A stretch of DNA of 41,266 nucleotides from Porticoccaceae bacterium UBA4026 (GTDB lineage: Bacteria > Pseudomonadota > Gammaproteobacteria > Pseudomonadales > Porticoccaceae), in contig DGAQ01000004.1 in assembly GCA_002382445.1 (NCBI GenBank), positions 1-41,266 of the forward strand, read 5' to 3'. Below the pieces are notes generated by a model. The model was not told the DNA's origin, did not search any database, and worked only from the letters and a program-made list of their open reading frames with translations. Shown piece after piece: positions 40,664 to 41,266 of the stretch. A program made the position numbers and the translations under genes. Each line of letters opens with the position of its first letter. The first letter of the stretch is position 1.

Positions 40664-41266
40664 ATGCCCAAACCTTATTCCTCTAATCACCAAGCTGGCT
40701 TCACCTTAATTGAGGTGCTGGTGTCCTTGGGTATATTGGCGGTAATGTCAGTGATGTCCTACCAGGCGGTGGAGGTGGTGTTGGGCGCCAATGAACGCAG
40801 TCGCACAGATCTTGCCGAGGAAGTAAAATTACAGCGCGCATGGCAAATTATTGGACGCGATTTACTACATATCAGGCCTCGTCGTTTTGCCGATGGATTG
40901 GGAGAAATTGAGGACGCCTATTTGACTAATCCCAGCGAGTTCGGAGTTCGTTTTAGTCGTGGTGGTGGCCCCATGGTCAGGTCCAATCCCAGTGGCGTTC
41001 GCAGGATAGACTACAAGCTTAATGATCAGCGGCAATTGCAGCGGACATCCTGGGCTATTACTGAGTCACCGCGACTTAGTGATGGCAATACATTTACCCT
41101 TATCGATGGCGTTAAAAATATCGTTTTTGAGCATCTTGGGCCGACGGGCTACTCTAAAGACTGGCCGCCAATTAACGCGACGCTAACTAAAAAAGCATTG
41201 CCGAAGATGATTAGGGTAACGATTACATTAGACGATGATCGCGAGACTTCTCGCTTGTTCCCTGGA
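40664..41266 (+). CDS. gspJ: Minor pseudopilin GspJ, cut by the window end
   Basis: ATG 40664 opens 201 codons without a stop to the window edge, so the gene is partial only because of the window. The leader MPKPYSSNHQAG|FTLIEVLVSL has Glu at +5. The helix LAVMSVMSYQAVEVV follows, then LQRAWQIIGRDLLHIRPR, the typical GspJ segment, and a beta domain (NIVFEHLGPTGYSKDWPP). It follows the gspI stop directly. gspK would be expected next. Confidence 0.92.
   Translation, partial: MPKPYSSNHQAGFTLIEVLVSLGILAVMSVMSYQAVEVVLGANERSRTDLAEEVKLQRAWQIIGRDLLHIRPRRFADGLGEIEDAYLTNPSEFGVRFSRGGGPMVRSNPSGVRRIDYKLNDQRQLQRTSWAITESPRLSDGNTFTLIDGVKNIVFEHLGPTGYSKDWPPINATLTKKALPKMIRVTITLDDDRETSRLFPG

Noticed and set aside
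1..41266. Search by eye for tRNA or rRNA genes, CRISPR repeats, insertion sequences, phage genes or integration sites
   Set aside because: None seen. All stretches are accounted for by conserved genes with short spacers.

Overview
The window is a chromosomal segment of a gammaproteobacterium, entirely housekeeping in character. The EF-Tu is of Pseudomonas type but carries a ten-residue insert after NKAD. The lptD-surA-pdxA-rsmA-apaG-apaH order, an amgK-murU pair beside lptD, a DUF1820 gene, and GC content near the middle of the range together suggest a marine Cellvibrionales-like lineage (SAR92/Porticoccaceae or a relative). That placement is inference, not proof. I see no mobile element, CRISPR array, rRNA or tRNA, and no stretch over 300 bases without a gene. 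Region 1 (13-15153, + strand) holds tuf with its own terminator, then a strong promoter at 1348-1376 and the S10, spc and alpha ribosomal protein operons run end to end: rpsJ, rplC, rplD, rplW, rplB, rpsS, rplV, rpsC, rplP, rpmC, rpsQ, rplN, rplX, rplE, rpsN, rpsH, rplF, rplR, rpsE, rpmD, rplO, secY, rpmJ, rpsM, rpsK, rpsD, rpoA, rplQ. A clean intrinsic terminator at 15127-15153 closes it. The oddity is rpsE: its reading frame stops about 23 residues early, and the conserved S5 C-terminus sits in the -1 frame. An in-phase T_TTA_AAG heptamer lies just before the premature stop. Region 2 (15186-21864, - strand) is the tightly overlapped cluster lptD-surA-pdxA-rsmA-apaG-apaH, covering LPS and outer-membrane protein assembly, vitamin B6 synthesis, 16S rRNA dimethylation and Ap4A hydrolysis. 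Region 3 (22036-25711, + strand) is a five-gene, translationally coupled operon: amgK, murU, a VanZ-like membrane protein, a DUF2007 protein and a DASS/SLC13-type transporter. The first two make UDP-MurNAc from recycled sugars; the roles of the last three here are unknown. Region 4 (25748-35929, - strand) reads, in transcription order, miaB, then phoH-ybeY-corC-lnt-exported peroxiredoxin, then two tandem hairpins, then leuS-lptE-holA. With lptD, lptE and lnt all present, much of the machinery for the LPS outer-membrane translocon and lipoprotein maturation lies within about 13 kb. Region 5 (36064-41266, + strand) is a DUF1820 gene followed by a type II secretion operon gspE-F-G-H-I-J. gspJ is cut by the window edge, and no gspC or gspD lies upstream. 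No clearly new biological system is visible. The best candidates for a second look are the rpsE frameshift and the amgK-murU-vanZ-DUF2007-DASS operon. The structured ribosomal leaders and the hairpin pair before leuS come next.
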